DNA of 64,000 bases from Candidatus Rubrivivax defluviihabitans (GTDB lineage Bacteria; Pseudomonadota; Gammaproteobacteria; Burkholderiales; Burkholderiaceae_C), in NCBI GenBank assembly GCA_016709385.1, contig JADJMW010000005.1:186001-250000 (forward strand), in the 5' to 3' direction. Shown here one piece after another: positions 14,411 to 24,369 of the stretch. The notes below the pieces were generated by a model, which had not been told where the DNA came from, ran no database searches, and saw only the letters and a program-made list of their open reading frames with translations. Position numbers and translations under genes: made by a program. Position 1 is the first letter of the stretch. Each line of letters opens with the position of its first letter.

Positions 14411-16507
14411 ATGGCCCAAAGCATTCGTGACGACGACGGCGTGTCCAACCCGTCGCGCAACCTCAGCCTGACCGACGTGGTCGAACGCGCCGTCGCCGCG
14501 CGCCCCAGCCGCCGCAAGCTGCTGCTGGGCGGCCTGGGTGCCGCCGCGCTGCCCTTCCTGGGCGGCCTGGCCGCCTGTGGTGGCGACGACGACGAGCCTG
14601 CCGCCGCCGTGCCGCCCGAGCAGATGATGGCCTTCGCCTCCGTGCCCACGTCCAGCGCCGACAGTATCGTCGTGCCCGCCGGCTACGTGGCCAGCGCCTT
14701 CATCCCCTGGGGCGAGCCGATCAACGCCCTGGCCCCGGCCTGGAAGCCCGACGCCAGCAACACCGCCATCGAGCAGGAACAGCAGGTGGGCGACAACCAC
14801 GACGGCATGGCCTTCTTCGGCTTCAATGCCGCCGGCAACGGCTTCGGCGAGCGCAGCGACGAAGGCCTGCTGGTGCTGAACCACGAGTACATCAACCCGG
14901 AATATTTCTACACCCCCGGCAGCGACCCCGACGCCTGGTTCGCCCCCTTCACGCTGGAGAAGGCGCGCAAGGGCCAGGCCGGCCACGGCATCAGCGTCGT
15001 GCACGTCAGGCGCGCCGCCGACGGCAGCTGGGAACACGTGAAGACCTCGCCCTACAACCGCCGCATCCACGGCAACACGCCGATCACGATCCAGGGCCCG
15101 GCCGCCGGCCACGACCTGATGAAGACCGCCGCCGACCCCGCCGGCGCCGAAGTGCTGGGCACGCTGAACAACTGCGGCAACGGCCGCACGCCCTGGGGCA
15201 CCTACCTCACCTGCGAGGAGAATTTCAACGGCTATTTCGGCTGGAACGGTGAGCACACGCAGACGGTGCTGGAAGCCCGCTACGGCATCACCGCCGGCGG
15301 CTTCGGCTATCTGTGGCACACGGTGGACCCGCGCTTCGACGTCAATGCCACGCCCAACGAACCCAACCGCCACGGCTGGATCGTCGAGGCCGACCCCTTC
15401 AACCCCGGCGGCAAGGCCGTCAAGCGCACGGCGCTCGGCCGCTTCAAGCACGAGAACGCCGAACTCGTGGTGGCGCCGAACGGCAAGGTCGTCGTCTACA
15501 TGGGCTGCGACGAGCGCAACGAATATATCTACAAGTTCGTCTCGACCGGCACCTTCGACGCCGCCAACCCGACGAGTGCGGCCAACCGCAACCTTCTGGC
15601 AGACGGGACGTTGTACGTGGCACGTTTCGACGCCGGCGCGACGGCCGGCGACCAGATGGGCAACGGCGTGTGGCTGCCGCTGGTCTTCGGCCAGAACGGC
15701 CTGACCGAAGCCAACGGCTTCACCAGCCAGGCCGACGTGATGATCCGCGCCCGCCAGGCCGCCGACCGCGTGGGTGCGACCATGATGGACCGCCCGGAAT
15801 GGGTGGCGGCCAATCCGAAAAAGGCCGGCGAGGTCTACGTCACGCTGACGAACAACAACCGACGCGGCGGCACCACGTCCAACGCCGCCGACGGCAGCAC
15901 GGCCGCCGGTTCCGCGCGCCCCGCGGTCGACGAAGCCAACCCGCGCGCCAACAACGTGTGGGGCCACATCCTGCGCTGGAACGAGACCGGCGGCGACGGC
16001 ACCGCGCTCGGCTTCACCTGGGATATCTTCGTGCTCGCCGGCCAGCCTTCGATCACCGACGCGCGCAAGCCTTCGGCCAACATCACGCTGGACAACCTGT
16101 TCAACAGCCCCGACGGCCTGGCCTTCGACAGCTTCGGCCGCCTGTGGATCCAGACCGACGGCAGCTTCGCCAACAGCGGCGACTTCGCGGGCATGGGCAA
16201 CAACCAGATGCTGGTGGCCGACCCGCAGACCAAGGCCATCAAGCGCTTCCTGGTCGGCCCTTCGGGCTGCGAAGTCACCGGCATCACCTGGACACCGGAC
16301 CGCAAGACGATGTTCGTCAACATCCAGCACCCGGGCGAGATCGGCAGCCACCCGAATCGGCCGAAGAACGCCGACGGCAGCACCTTCAGCGACAACCAGA
16401 TCGCGCGCAACGCCACCGCGTTTTCGCAGTGGCCCACGGCCGGCGCGCGCCCGCGTTCGGCCACCGTGGTGGTGCGGCGCAGCGACGGCGGCGTGGTCGG
16501 CACCTGA
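14411..16507 (+). CDS. PhoX/DUF839 family protein, Tat-exported
   Basis: 698 residues. The N-terminal twin-arginine motif SRRKLLLGG (33-41) is followed by a hydrophobic segment and a possible lipobox LAAC with Cys56, so export folded through Tat and perhaps lipid anchoring are predicted. The body matches the PhoX/DUF839 family: ALAPAWKPDASN, DNHDGMAFFGFN, NCGNGRTPWGTYLTCEENFN, WEHV-type repeats, and SPDGLAFDSFGRLWIQTDG. PhoX enzymes are Ca2+/Fe3+ phosphatases; activity here is inferred. The start is fixed by a strong AGGAGG 9 bases before the ATG; an ATG pair at 14372 lacks this. A terminator follows the stop. Confidence 0.9.
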   Translation: MAQSIRDDDGVSNPSRNLSLTDVVERAVAARPSRRKLLLGGLGAAALPFLGGLAACGGDDDEPAAAVPPEQMMAFASVPTSSADSIVVPAGYVASAFIPWGEPINALAPAWKPDASNTAIEQEQQVGDNHDGMAFFGFNAAGNGFGERSDEGLLVLNHEYINPEYFYTPGSDPDAWFAPFTLEKARKGQAGHGISVVHVRRAADGSWEHVKTSPYNRRIHGNTPITIQGPAAGHDLMKTAADPAGAEVLGTLNNCGNGRTPWGTYLTCEENFNGYFGWNGEHTQTVLEARYGITAGGFGYLWHTVDPRFDVNATPNEPNRHGWIVEADPFNPGGKAVKRTALGRFKHENAELVVAPNGKVVVYMGCDERNEYIYKFVSTGTFDAANPTSAANRNLLADGTLYVARFDAGATAGDQMGNGVWLPLVFGQNGLTEANGFTSQADVMIRARQAADRVGATMMDRPEWVAANPKKAGEVYVTLTNNNRRGGTTSNAADGSTAAGSARPAVDEANPRANNVWGHILRWNETGGDGTALGFTWDIFVLAGQPSITDARKPSANITLDNLFNSPDGLAFDSFGRLWIQTDGSFANSGDFAGMGNNQMLVADPQTKAIKRFLVGPSGCEVTGITWTPDRKTMFVNIQHPGEIGSHPNRPKNADGSTFSDNQIARNATAFSQWPTAGARPRSATVVVRRSDGGVVGT

Positions 16508-16529
16508 GCCTGGCTGCAACGCACCGGAA

Positions 16530-16551
16530 AAGGGGCCCGTGCGGGCCCCTT
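16530..16551. terminator. bidirectional rho-independent terminator between the PhoX-like gene and uvrD
   Basis: A GC-rich inverted repeat, AAGGGGCCC with GGGCCCCTT, lies between two convergent stops. A T-rich tract follows on both strands (TCTTC on plus, TTTT on minus), so it can serve both genes. Confidence 0.8.
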
Positions 16552-16566
16552 CTTCATGCGCCGCCT

Positions 16567-18897
16567 TCAGTCCACCGGCGTGAGCTTGGCAATCGCCAGC
16601 GCCAGCCACTTGCTGCCGTGGCGGCCGAAGTGCACCTGCGCGCGAGCGTCGGCGCCGTGGCCTTCCAGCGTGGTGACCACGCCTTCGCCGAATTTGGTGT
16701 GGAACACCGTCTGGCCGACGCGAAGACCTTGCTGGCCTGGCACGGCCGTGGCTGAAGCCATCGGCGGCGACGGCACCCTGGGCTCGACGCGCCCGGCACC
16801 GACGATGCCGCTCAGCCCGCTGCCGCGCTGCCAGGCCTGCTGGTATTCACGCGCATAGCCGGAGCCGAAGCCCTGCTGCCTGGGCGTGATCCATTTCAGC
16901 GCCGCGTCGGGCAGTTCGTCGAAGAAACGGCTCTTCACGTTGTAGCGCGTCTGCCCGTGCAGCAAACGCGTCTGGCTGAAGCTCAGGTACAGGCGCTTGC
17001 GCGCGCGCGTGATGGCCACGTACATCAGCCGCCGTTCCTCTTCCACGCCGTCGGCGTCGGCGAGGCTCTGCTCGTGCGGGAACAGGCCTTCCTCGATGCC
17101 GGTGATGAAGACGGCGTCGAACTCCAGGCCCTTGGCCGAATGCACGGTCATGAGCTGGATCGCGTCCTGCCCCGCCTGCGCCTGGTTGTCGCCGGCTTCC
17201 AGCGAAGCATGCGTGAGGAAGGCCGCCAGCGGCGACATGATCTCGCCCGTCTCGGCATCCGGCACCGGCGGCACGCCGCCAGCCGCCGCGCCCTGCTCGT
17301 CCACCGGCAGTGCCACCGCGTCCTTGCCGAAACCTTCCTGGGTGACGAAGCTCTCGGCGGCGTTGACCAGTTCCTCCAGGTTCTCGATGCGGTCCTGGCC
17401 CTCGCGGTCGGTACGGTAGAAGTCCAGCAGCCCCGAATGCTGCAGCACGTGGTCGATGATCTCGCGCAGCGTCAGGCCTTGCGTGGTGGCGCGCATGGCG
17501 TCGACGAGCGCCACGAAGGCCTGCAGGTTGGCGCCGGCCTTGCCCGGCACGGCGCCCACGCTCTGAAAAAGGCTGCGCCCGCTGGCCCGTGCCGCGTCCT
17601 GCAGCAGTTCGATGCTGCGCGCGCCGATGCCGCGGGTGGGGAAGTTCACCACGCGCAGGAAACTGGTGTCGTCGTTGGGGTTCTCCAGCAGGCGCAGGTA
17701 GGCCAGCGCATGCTTGACCTCGGCGCGCTCGAAGAAGCGCAGCCCGCCATAGACGCGATACGGCACGCCAGCGTTGAAAAGGGCACTCTCGATGACGCGG
17801 CTCTGCGCATTGCTGCGGTACAGCAGCGCGATCTCGCTGCGCGGCAGGCCGCCGCGGTGCAAGGCTTGCGCTTCCTCCAGGAACCACTGCGCCTCGGCGA
17901 AGTCGCTGGTGGCCTCGAACACACGCACCGGCTCGCCGGCACCGAGGTCGGTGCGCAGGTTCTTGCCCAGGCGCTGCGCATTGCGGCTGATCAGCTCGTT
18001 GGCGCTGTCCAGGATGTGGCCGAAGCTGCGGTAGTTCTGCTCCAGCTTGATGACGCGCTGCACGCGGTACTCGCGCTCGAAGTCGGCCATGTTGCCCACG
18101 CGCGCACCGCGAAAGGCGTAGATGCTCTGGTCGTCGTCGCCCACCGCGAACACGCCTTGCGGTGGCACGCGGCCGGGCGGCGCGAACATCTTCAGCCAGG
18201 CATATTGCAGCCGGTTGGTGTCCTGGAATTCGTCGACCAGCAGGTGGCGGAAACGGTGCTGGTAATGCTCGCGCAGCGGGTCGTTGTCGCGCAGCAGCTC
18301 GTAGGTGCGCAGCATCAGCTCGGCGAAGTCGACCACGCCTTCGCGCTGGCACTGGTCTTCGTAGGCCTGGTAGATCTCGACCAGCTTGCGCGTCTGCTCG
18401 TCGCGGATCTCCACGTCGCGCGGACGCCGGCCCTCTTCCTTGCTGCCGGCAATGAACCAAGCCACCTGCTTGGGCACGAAGCGATCCTCGTCCAGGTTCA
18501 TGCCCTTGATGACGCGCTTCACGGCGCTGAGCTGGTCGCTGCTGTCCAGGATCTGGAAGCCCTGCGCCAGTCCGGCCAGCTTCCAGTGCGCGCGCAGGAA
18601 ACGGTTGCACAGGCCGTGAAAGGTGCCGATCCACATGCCGCGCACGGCCACCGGAAGCATGGCGCCCAGGCGCGTCAGCATCTCCTTGGCCGCCTTGTTG
18701 GTGAAGGTCACGGCCAGCACGCCGCCGGGCGAGACCTGCCCGGTCTGCATCAGCCAGGCGATGCGCGTCGTCAGCACGCGCGTCTTGCCGCTGCCGGCGC
18801 CGGCCAGGATCAGCGCCGGCTGGGCCGGCAAGGTCACCGCGGCGAGCTGCTCCTGGTTGAGCCCTGCGAGCAAACGGCTGACCGAGACATCGTTCAT
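16567..18897 (-). CDS. uvrD: DNA helicase II (UvrD/PcrA)
   Basis: 776 residues, an SF1A helicase acting 3' to 5' in nucleotide excision and mismatch repair. Motif I GAGSGKT is at 33-39. Other motifs are TFHGLCNRFLR, the Walker B region DEFQDTNRLQY, GDDDQSIYAFRGA, EQNYRS, TVHSAKGLEFDAVFI and VAITRARKRLYLSF. The C-terminal Tudor-like tail (VGQTVFHTKFGEGVVTTLEG) is present, as in full UvrD/PcrA. The length is slightly over the E. coli protein. It is divergent from guaC with 94 bp between. Confidence 0.95.
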   Translation of the reverse strand: MNDVSVSRLLAGLNQEQLAAVTLPAQPALILAGAGSGKTRVLTTRIAWLMQTGQVSPGGVLAVTFTNKAAKEMLTRLGAMLPVAVRGMWIGTFHGLCNRFLRAHWKLAGLAQGFQILDSSDQLSAVKRVIKGMNLDEDRFVPKQVAWFIAGSKEEGRRPRDVEIRDEQTRKLVEIYQAYEDQCQREGVVDFAELMLRTYELLRDNDPLREHYQHRFRHLLVDEFQDTNRLQYAWLKMFAPPGRVPPQGVFAVGDDDQSIYAFRGARVGNMADFEREYRVQRVIKLEQNYRSFGHILDSANELISRNAQRLGKNLRTDLGAGEPVRVFEATSDFAEAQWFLEEAQALHRGGLPRSEIALLYRSNAQSRVIESALFNAGVPYRVYGGLRFFERAEVKHALAYLRLLENPNDDTSFLRVVNFPTRGIGARSIELLQDAARASGRSLFQSVGAVPGKAGANLQAFVALVDAMRATTQGLTLREIIDHVLQHSGLLDFYRTDREGQDRIENLEELVNAAESFVTQEGFGKDAVALPVDEQGAAAGGVPPVPDAETGEIMSPLAAFLTHASLEAGDNQAQAGQDAIQLMTVHSAKGLEFDAVFITGIEEGLFPHEQSLADADGVEEERRLMYVAITRARKRLYLSFSQTRLLHGQTRYNVKSRFFDELPDAALKWITPRQQGFGSGYAREYQQAWQRGSGLSGIVGAGRVEPRVPSPPMASATAVPGQQGLRVGQTVFHTKFGEGVVTTLEGHGADARAQVHFGRHGSKWLALAIAKLTPVD

Positions 18898-18991
18898 CGC
18901 ATCGATTCTAGGAGCCGGCCCGTCGGCCCCGGCATCCAGGGGGCCGCGTAAGATTCATGAGCGCACAGCTGCTGCCCGCGGAAGGCCGACC

Positions 18992-19969
18992 ATGGAAATC
19001 TTCGACTACGACAATATCCTGCTGCTGCCGCGCAAGTGCCGCGTGGAAAGCCGCAGCGAATGCGACCCCACGGTGGAATTCGGCCCCCGCCGCTTCGCGT
19101 TGCCGGTGGTGCCGGCCAATATGAAGACGGTGATCGACGAGCCGATCAGCGAGAGGCTGGCGGCCAGCGGCCACTTCTACGTCATGCACCGCTTCGACCT
19201 GGATGGCGTGGCCTACGCGCGGCGCATGCGCGACAAGGGGCTATTCGTCTCGCTCAGCTCGGGGGTCAAGCCGGCCGACTACGCCGTAATCGACCGCCTG
19301 GCCACCGACGGCGTGGGCGCCGACTACATCACCATCGACATCGCCCATGGCCACGCCGACAGCGTACGCAAGGCCATCGCGCACATCAAGGCGAAGCTGC
19401 CGCAGGCCTTCGTGATCGCCGGCAACGTGGCCACGCCCGAGGCCGTGATCGACCTGGAGAACTGGGGTGCGGACGCCACCAAGGTGGGCGTGGGGCCGGG
19501 CAAGGTGTGCATCACCAAGCTCAAGACCGGCTTCGGCACCGGCGGCTGGCAGCTCAGCGCGCTGAAGTGGTGTGCCCGCGTGGCGACCAAGCCCATCGTC
19601 GCCGACGGCGGCATCCGCCACCACGGCGACATCGCCAAGAGCGTGCGCTTCGGCGCCGCCATGGTGATGGTGGGTTCGCTGTTCGCCGGCCACGAAGAGA
19701 GCCCGGGCGCCACGGTCGAGGTCGACGGCAAGCTGTACAAGGAGTACTACGGTTCGGCCAGCGACTTCAACAAGGGCGAATACAAGCACGTGGAAGGCAA
19801 GCGCATCCTGGAGCCCATCAAGGGCCGGCTGGCCGATACGCTGCGCGAGATGCGAGAGGACCTGCAGAGCTCCATCAGCTACGCCGGCGGGCGCGTGCTG
19901 GCCGACCTGAAGAAGGTCAACTACGTCATCCTGGGCGGCGAGAACGCCGGCGAGCACCTGTTCATGTAG
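18992..19969 (+). CDS. guaC: GMP reductase
   Basis: 325 residues, IMPDH/GMPR TIM barrel without CBS domains. The N-terminus MEIFDYDNILLLPRKC, the catalytic Cys loop GPGKVCITKLKTGFGTGGWQ and the segment VADGGIRHHGDIAKSVRFGA are characteristic of the GuaC class of about 325 residues found in firmicutes and some proteobacteria. It reductively deaminates GMP to IMP using NADPH in purine salvage. The start ATG is supported by the conserved N-terminus; a TAAGAT hexamer about 38 bases upstream could be its -10 box. Confidence 0.95.
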   Translation: MEIFDYDNILLLPRKCRVESRSECDPTVEFGPRRFALPVVPANMKTVIDEPISERLAASGHFYVMHRFDLDGVAYARRMRDKGLFVSLSSGVKPADYAVIDRLATDGVGADYITIDIAHGHADSVRKAIAHIKAKLPQAFVIAGNVATPEAVIDLENWGADATKVGVGPGKVCITKLKTGFGTGGWQLSALKWCARVATKPIVADGGIRHHGDIAKSVRFGAAMVMVGSLFAGHEESPGATVEVDGKLYKEYYGSASDFNKGEYKHVEGKRILEPIKGRLADTLREMREDLQSSISYAGGRVLADLKKVNYVILGGENAGEHLFM

Positions 19970-20002
19970 CGCCGCACGCCGGGCCGGGCCCGCCCCCGGG
20001 CG

Positions 20003-21394
20003 TCAGCGCGGAATCATGGCCGTGCGTTCGCCGCCTTCCACGGTGGCTGAACGGCGTGAGGCGCGGGCGCTCAAGGCCTGCTTGCGCGTGGCAGCCGCAG
20101 CCGCTGGCACGGGGCAGTTGCCGCTGTCGGCGAAGTGGCTGGCGGCGGCCAGCAGCGGGTCGGCCGGCGAACCCTGGACCGAAGTGAAGTCCTCGGCCAC
20201 GTCGCAGGTGGCGTCGAAGCCGTCGAAATAGCGGCCCTCGTTGCGCTCGTTCACGCTCTCGAAATTGATCACGCTGTAGGTGCGGTCGCAGGTGCTCGTG
20301 GGCAGCGACCCCACCGGCTTGCCGCAACTGGTTTCGCCGATCGCCACCACCTCCACACCCACCCCGCGCAGGCCGTTGACGACCTGCTCGCTGGCCGAGC
20401 AGGTGCGCCGGCCCATCAAGACGAAGACGCGCGGCAGGCTCAGCGCCGAAGACAGCGTGGAAAAGCCGAAGCTCTGGTTGTTGTCGCTGCGCTTGTCGTT
20501 GTACAGCAGCGTGGCGTAGCGGCGGCCGCTGCCCCGGGTGCCGGCGACATACGACGCCAGCGTGCCCCCGGTGGAAACCAGGCCGCCGCCGTTGTAGCGC
20601 AGGTCCAGCACCACGTCCTGCACGCCTTCGGCCCTGAAGCGCGAGAACGCCGTTTCCAGCGGCGCCAGCGCCTGGCTGATCATGTCCTTCACGGTCACGT
20701 AGCCGAGCCTGCGCCCCGCCGCGGTGGTCAGCACGGCCGTGCCGCCGACCGGGGTGAGCGTGAAGACCGCGGCACTGAGGCTCACCGTGCGCTGCACGCC
20801 GCCGCGCCGCAGATCCAGTGTCAGCGTCTCGCCGACCGAGTCGGCCGTGAGGGCCGAGAACTCGTCGGCGGCGATGAGGTCGTAGGCACTGCGGCCGTTC
20901 ATCGCCAGCACCTCGTCGCCGCGCTGCACATCCTGCACCGCCGCCGGCGACAGCGGCTCGACATGGCGAACGTACAGCGGCGCTCCTGGCTGGCCCTCCA
21001 CCTCGAGCCCGGCCACCGAAACGCCATAACCCAGCGTGCTGCCTTCGCCATAGAAGCGGTTGAAGCTCTCGGTGCTCTCGCTGCGACTCCAGCGGTCGGC
21101 CGGAAACGCCGGGTCGATGCCGGTATACAGCAAGGCCTCGAAATAGCTCTCCACGTCGGCGTAGGCCGCGGCATCGGGGTGCGGCGACAGGCGGTACCAG
21201 AAGTACCAGTCGTTCATATAGTTGCCCAGCCATTGCTGATGGTCGGCCACGCTGCACGAAGTTGGCGGCGCCACGGCTTCGCGGCCGCCGTCGCCGCCGC
21301 CACAAGCTGCCAGCAGGCCCGCCGCCGTCAGCGCCATCGCCAGCCGACGGGTGCCGTGCCCGGCGCGGCAAACGCTTCGTCGAAACACAGACAT
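20003..21394 (-). CDS. S41 family peptidase lipoprotein
   Basis: 463 residues. A signal peptide ends in the lipobox LLAAC and is followed by a Gly/Asp-rich linker (GGGDGG), so a lipid-anchored periplasmic or outer-membrane protein is predicted. A PDZ-like segment (HVEPLSPAAVQDVQRGDEVLAMNGR) precedes the S41 (tail-specific protease) domain. The catalytic Ser is likely in RRTCSASEQVVNGL and the Lys in GETSCGKPVG. Related exported S41 lipoproteins are common in Burkholderiales, but substrates are unknown. The start is the ATG at 21394; the frame extends 13 codons further. It is divergent from valS. Confidence 0.85.
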   Translation of the reverse strand: MSVFRRSVCRAGHGTRRLAMALTAAGLLAACGGGDGGREAVAPPTSCSVADHQQWLGNYMNDWYFWYRLSPHPDAAAYADVESYFEALLYTGIDPAFPADRWSRSESTESFNRFYGEGSTLGYGVSVAGLEVEGQPGAPLYVRHVEPLSPAAVQDVQRGDEVLAMNGRSAYDLIAADEFSALTADSVGETLTLDLRRGGVQRTVSLSAAVFTLTPVGGTAVLTTAAGRRLGYVTVKDMISQALAPLETAFSRFRAEGVQDVVLDLRYNGGGLVSTGGTLASYVAGTRGSGRRYATLLYNDKRSDNNQSFGFSTLSSALSLPRVFVLMGRRTCSASEQVVNGLRGVGVEVVAIGETSCGKPVGSLPTSTCDRTYSVINFESVNERNEGRYFDGFDATCDVAEDFTSVQGSPADPLLAAASHFADSGNCPVPAAAAATRKQALSARASRRSATVEGGERTAMIPR

Positions 21395-21522
21395 GCGCTC
21401 TCTCCCAGTCGGTGGCTGTCGCGGGGTCGCCACCTACAATCCCGGCTTTTTCGGCGCGGCCCCGTGGGCACAGCTCCAGGCAGCCGAACTGCACCGCCTA
21501 TCCCTGCCTCCACGTCGCCATC

Positions 21523-24369
21523 ATGACCGATCTTGCCAAGTCCTTCGAACCCGCCGCCATCGAGGCCCGGTGGGGCCCGGTGTGGGCGGCCGCGGGGGCC
21601 TTCCAGCCCACGCTCGACCCGGCGCGGCCCTCGTTCTCGATCCAGCTGCCGCCACCCAACGTGACCGGCACGCTGCACATGGGGCATGCCTTCAACCAGA
21701 CGCTGATGGACGCGCTGACGCGCGTTCACCGCATGCGCGGCTTCAATGCGCTGTGGCTGCCGGGCACCGACCATGCCGGCATCGCCACCCAGATCGTGGT
21801 CGAGCGGCAGTTGCAGGACAAGGGCCTGAACCGGCATGACCTGGGACGCAAGAATTTCGTCGCCCAGGTCTGGGACTGGAAAGCCAGTTCCGGCGCCACC
21901 ATCACCAACCAGATGCGCCGCCTGGGCGACAGCGTGGACTGGTCGCGCGAATATTTCACCATGGACGAAGGCCTGTCGGCCGTCGTCAACGAAACCTTCG
22001 TGCGCCTCTACGACGAGGGCCTGATCTACCGCGGCACGCGCCTGGTGAGCTGGGACCCGGCGCTGAAGTCGGCGGTGTCGGACCTGGAGGTGGAAAGCGA
22101 AGAGGAGGACGGTTTCCTGTGGCACATCCGCTACCCGCTCGAGGACGGCAGCGGCCATCTGGTGGTGGCCACCACGCGGCCGGAAACGATGCTGGGCGAC
22201 ACGGCGGTGATGGTGCACCCCGAGGACGAGCGCTACACGGCGCTCGTCGGCAAGCAGGTGCGGCTGCCGCTGTGCGAGCGCCTGATCCCGGTCATCGCCG
22301 ACGACTACGTGGACCGCGAATTCGGCACCGGCGTCGTGAAGGTGACGCCGGCGCACGACGCCAACGACTATGCGGTGGGCCAGCGCCACGGGCTGCCGAT
22401 GATCGGCGTGCTGACGCTGGACGCGACGATCAACGACAACGCCCCCGCACGGTATCGTGGCCTGGACCGCTTCGTGGCGCGCAAGCAGGTGGTAGCCGAT
22501 CTCGAAGCCCAGGGCCTGCTGGTGGAGACGAAAAAGCACCGCCTGGTGGTGCCGCGTTGCGCGCGCACCGGCCAGGTGGTGGAGCCCATGCTCACCGACC
22601 AGTGGTTCGTGGCCGTGAACAAGCCGGGCGCCGACGGCCGCAGCATCGCCGCCAAGGCGATCGAAGCGGTGGCCAGCGGCCAGGTGCGCTTCGTGCCCGA
22701 GCAGTGGGTCAACACCTACAACCACTGGATGGACAACATCCAGGACTGGTGCATCAGCCGCCAGCTCTGGTGGGGCCACCAGATCCCGGCCTGGTACGGC
22801 ACCGGCGGTGAACTTTTCGTCGCGCGCAGCGAGGACGAAGCGCGCCAGCGCGCCGCGGCGGCCGGCTACACCGGTGCGCTGACGCGCGACGAGGACGTGC
22901 TCGATACCTGGTATTCGTCGGCATTGGTGCCCTTCTCCACCCTCGGCTGGCCGGCCAAGACGCAGGAGCAGGACCTTTTCCTGCCCAGCACGGTGCTCGT
23001 CACCGGCTTCGACATCATCTTCTTCTGGGTCGCCCGGATGATCATGATGACGACCCATTTCACCGGCAAGGTGCCGTTCCGCGACGTCTACATCCACGGC
23101 CTGGTGCGCGACGCGCAAGGCCACAAGATGAGCAAGAGCGAAGGCAACGTGCTCGACCCGGTGGACCTGATCGACGGCATCGACCTGCCCGCGCTGCTTG
23201 ACAAACGCACCACCGGTCTGCGCAAGCCCGAGACGGCGCCGCGCGTGCGCAAGGACACCGAGAAGGAGTTTCCGCACGGCATCCCCGCCTTCGGCGCCGA
23301 TGCGCTGCGCTTCACCATGGCCAGCTACGCCAGCCTGGGGCGCAATATCAATTTCGACCCCAAGCGCTGCGAGGGTTACCGCAATTTCTGCAACAAGCTC
23401 TGGAACGCCTCGCGCTTCGTGCTGATGAATTGCGAGGGCCAGGATAACGGGTTGAAGGAACACGCGGCGGCCGAATGCCAGCCGGCCGACGGCAGCGAGG
23501 GTTATCTGAATTTCTCGATGGCCGACCGCTGGATCAGCGGCGAGCTGCAGCGCGTGGAAGCCGCGGTGGCCCAGGGCTTCGCCGACTACCGGCTGGACAA
23601 CGTGGCCAACGCCATCTATGCCTTCGTCTGGGACGAATATTGCGACTGGTACCTGGAGATCGCCAAGGTGCAGATCGCCGCCGGCAACCCGGCGCAGCAG
23701 CGGGCCACGCGACGCACGCTGATCCGCACGCTGGAAACCGTGCTGCGGCTGCTGCACCCGGTGGCGCCTTTCATCACCGCCGAACTGTGGGACACGGTGG
23801 CCGTGGTGGCCGGGCGCAAGGCGGCTGACGGTGGCGACAGCATCGTCACCGCCGCCTACCCGCAGGCGCAGCTTGGTAAGGTGGACCCGGCGGCCGACCA
23901 GTGGATGGGGCGACTGAAGGCCGTGGTCGCCGAGTGCCGCCGGCTGCGCAGCGAAATGGGCCTGAATCCGGGCGAGCGCGTACCACTGCTCACGTTCGGC
24001 GACGAGGCCTTCGTGGTTGCCGCCTCGCCGCTGCTGAAGGCGCTGGCCCGGCTGGCCGAGGTGCGAGCGCTGGCCGACGAGGCCGCCTTCGCGCAGGCGA
24101 CCCAGGCCGCGCCGGTGGCGATGTCGGGCGACCTGCGGCTGGCACTGTTCGTCGCCATCGACGTGGAGGCCGAGCAAGCGCGGCTGGCCAAGGAAGTTTC
24201 CCGCCTGCAGGGCGAGATCACCAAGGCCGACGCCAAGCTCGGCAATGCCGGCTTCGTGGCGCGCGCGCCGGCGGCGGTGGTGGAGCAGGAACGGGCGCGG
24301 CTGGCCGACTTCAGGCAGTCGCTGGCCCGTCTTCAAGATCAGCAAACTCGCCTGGCAGCGGGCGGCTGA
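21523..24369 (+). CDS. valS: valyl-tRNA synthetase
   Basis: 948 residues. HIGH-type motif in NVTGTLHMGHAFNQTLMD and KMSKS in GHKMSKSEGNVLDPVDL; the CP1 editing domain contains TTRPETMLGD. A C-terminal coiled-coil arm (about the last 70 residues) contacts tRNA. The family length is normal. The ATG begins MTDLAKSFEPAAIEARW, the expected N-terminus. A TACAAT at 21435-21440 could be its -10 box. The last 59 bases overlap, tail to tail, the dehydrogenase-like gene on the minus strand. Confidence 0.98.
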   Translation: MTDLAKSFEPAAIEARWGPVWAAAGAFQPTLDPARPSFSIQLPPPNVTGTLHMGHAFNQTLMDALTRVHRMRGFNALWLPGTDHAGIATQIVVERQLQDKGLNRHDLGRKNFVAQVWDWKASSGATITNQMRRLGDSVDWSREYFTMDEGLSAVVNETFVRLYDEGLIYRGTRLVSWDPALKSAVSDLEVESEEEDGFLWHIRYPLEDGSGHLVVATTRPETMLGDTAVMVHPEDERYTALVGKQVRLPLCERLIPVIADDYVDREFGTGVVKVTPAHDANDYAVGQRHGLPMIGVLTLDATINDNAPARYRGLDRFVARKQVVADLEAQGLLVETKKHRLVVPRCARTGQVVEPMLTDQWFVAVNKPGADGRSIAAKAIEAVASGQVRFVPEQWVNTYNHWMDNIQDWCISRQLWWGHQIPAWYGTGGELFVARSEDEARQRAAAAGYTGALTRDEDVLDTWYSSALVPFSTLGWPAKTQEQDLFLPSTVLVTGFDIIFFWVARMIMMTTHFTGKVPFRDVYIHGLVRDAQGHKMSKSEGNVLDPVDLIDGIDLPALLDKRTTGLRKPETAPRVRKDTEKEFPHGIPAFGADALRFTMASYASLGRNINFDPKRCEGYRNFCNKLWNASRFVLMNCEGQDNGLKEHAAAECQPADGSEGYLNFSMADRWISGELQRVEAAVAQGFADYRLDNVANAIYAFVWDEYCDWYLEIAKVQIAAGNPAQQRATRRTLIRTLETVLRLLHPVAPFITAELWDTVAVVAGRKAADGGDSIVTAAYPQAQLGKVDPAADQWMGRLKAVVAECRRLRSEMGLNPGERVPLLTFGDEAFVVAASPLLKALARLAEVRALADEAAFAQATQAAPVAMSGDLRLALFVAIDVEAEQARLAKEVSRLQGEITKADAKLGNAGFVARAPAAVVEQERARLADFRQSLARLQDQQTRLAAGG

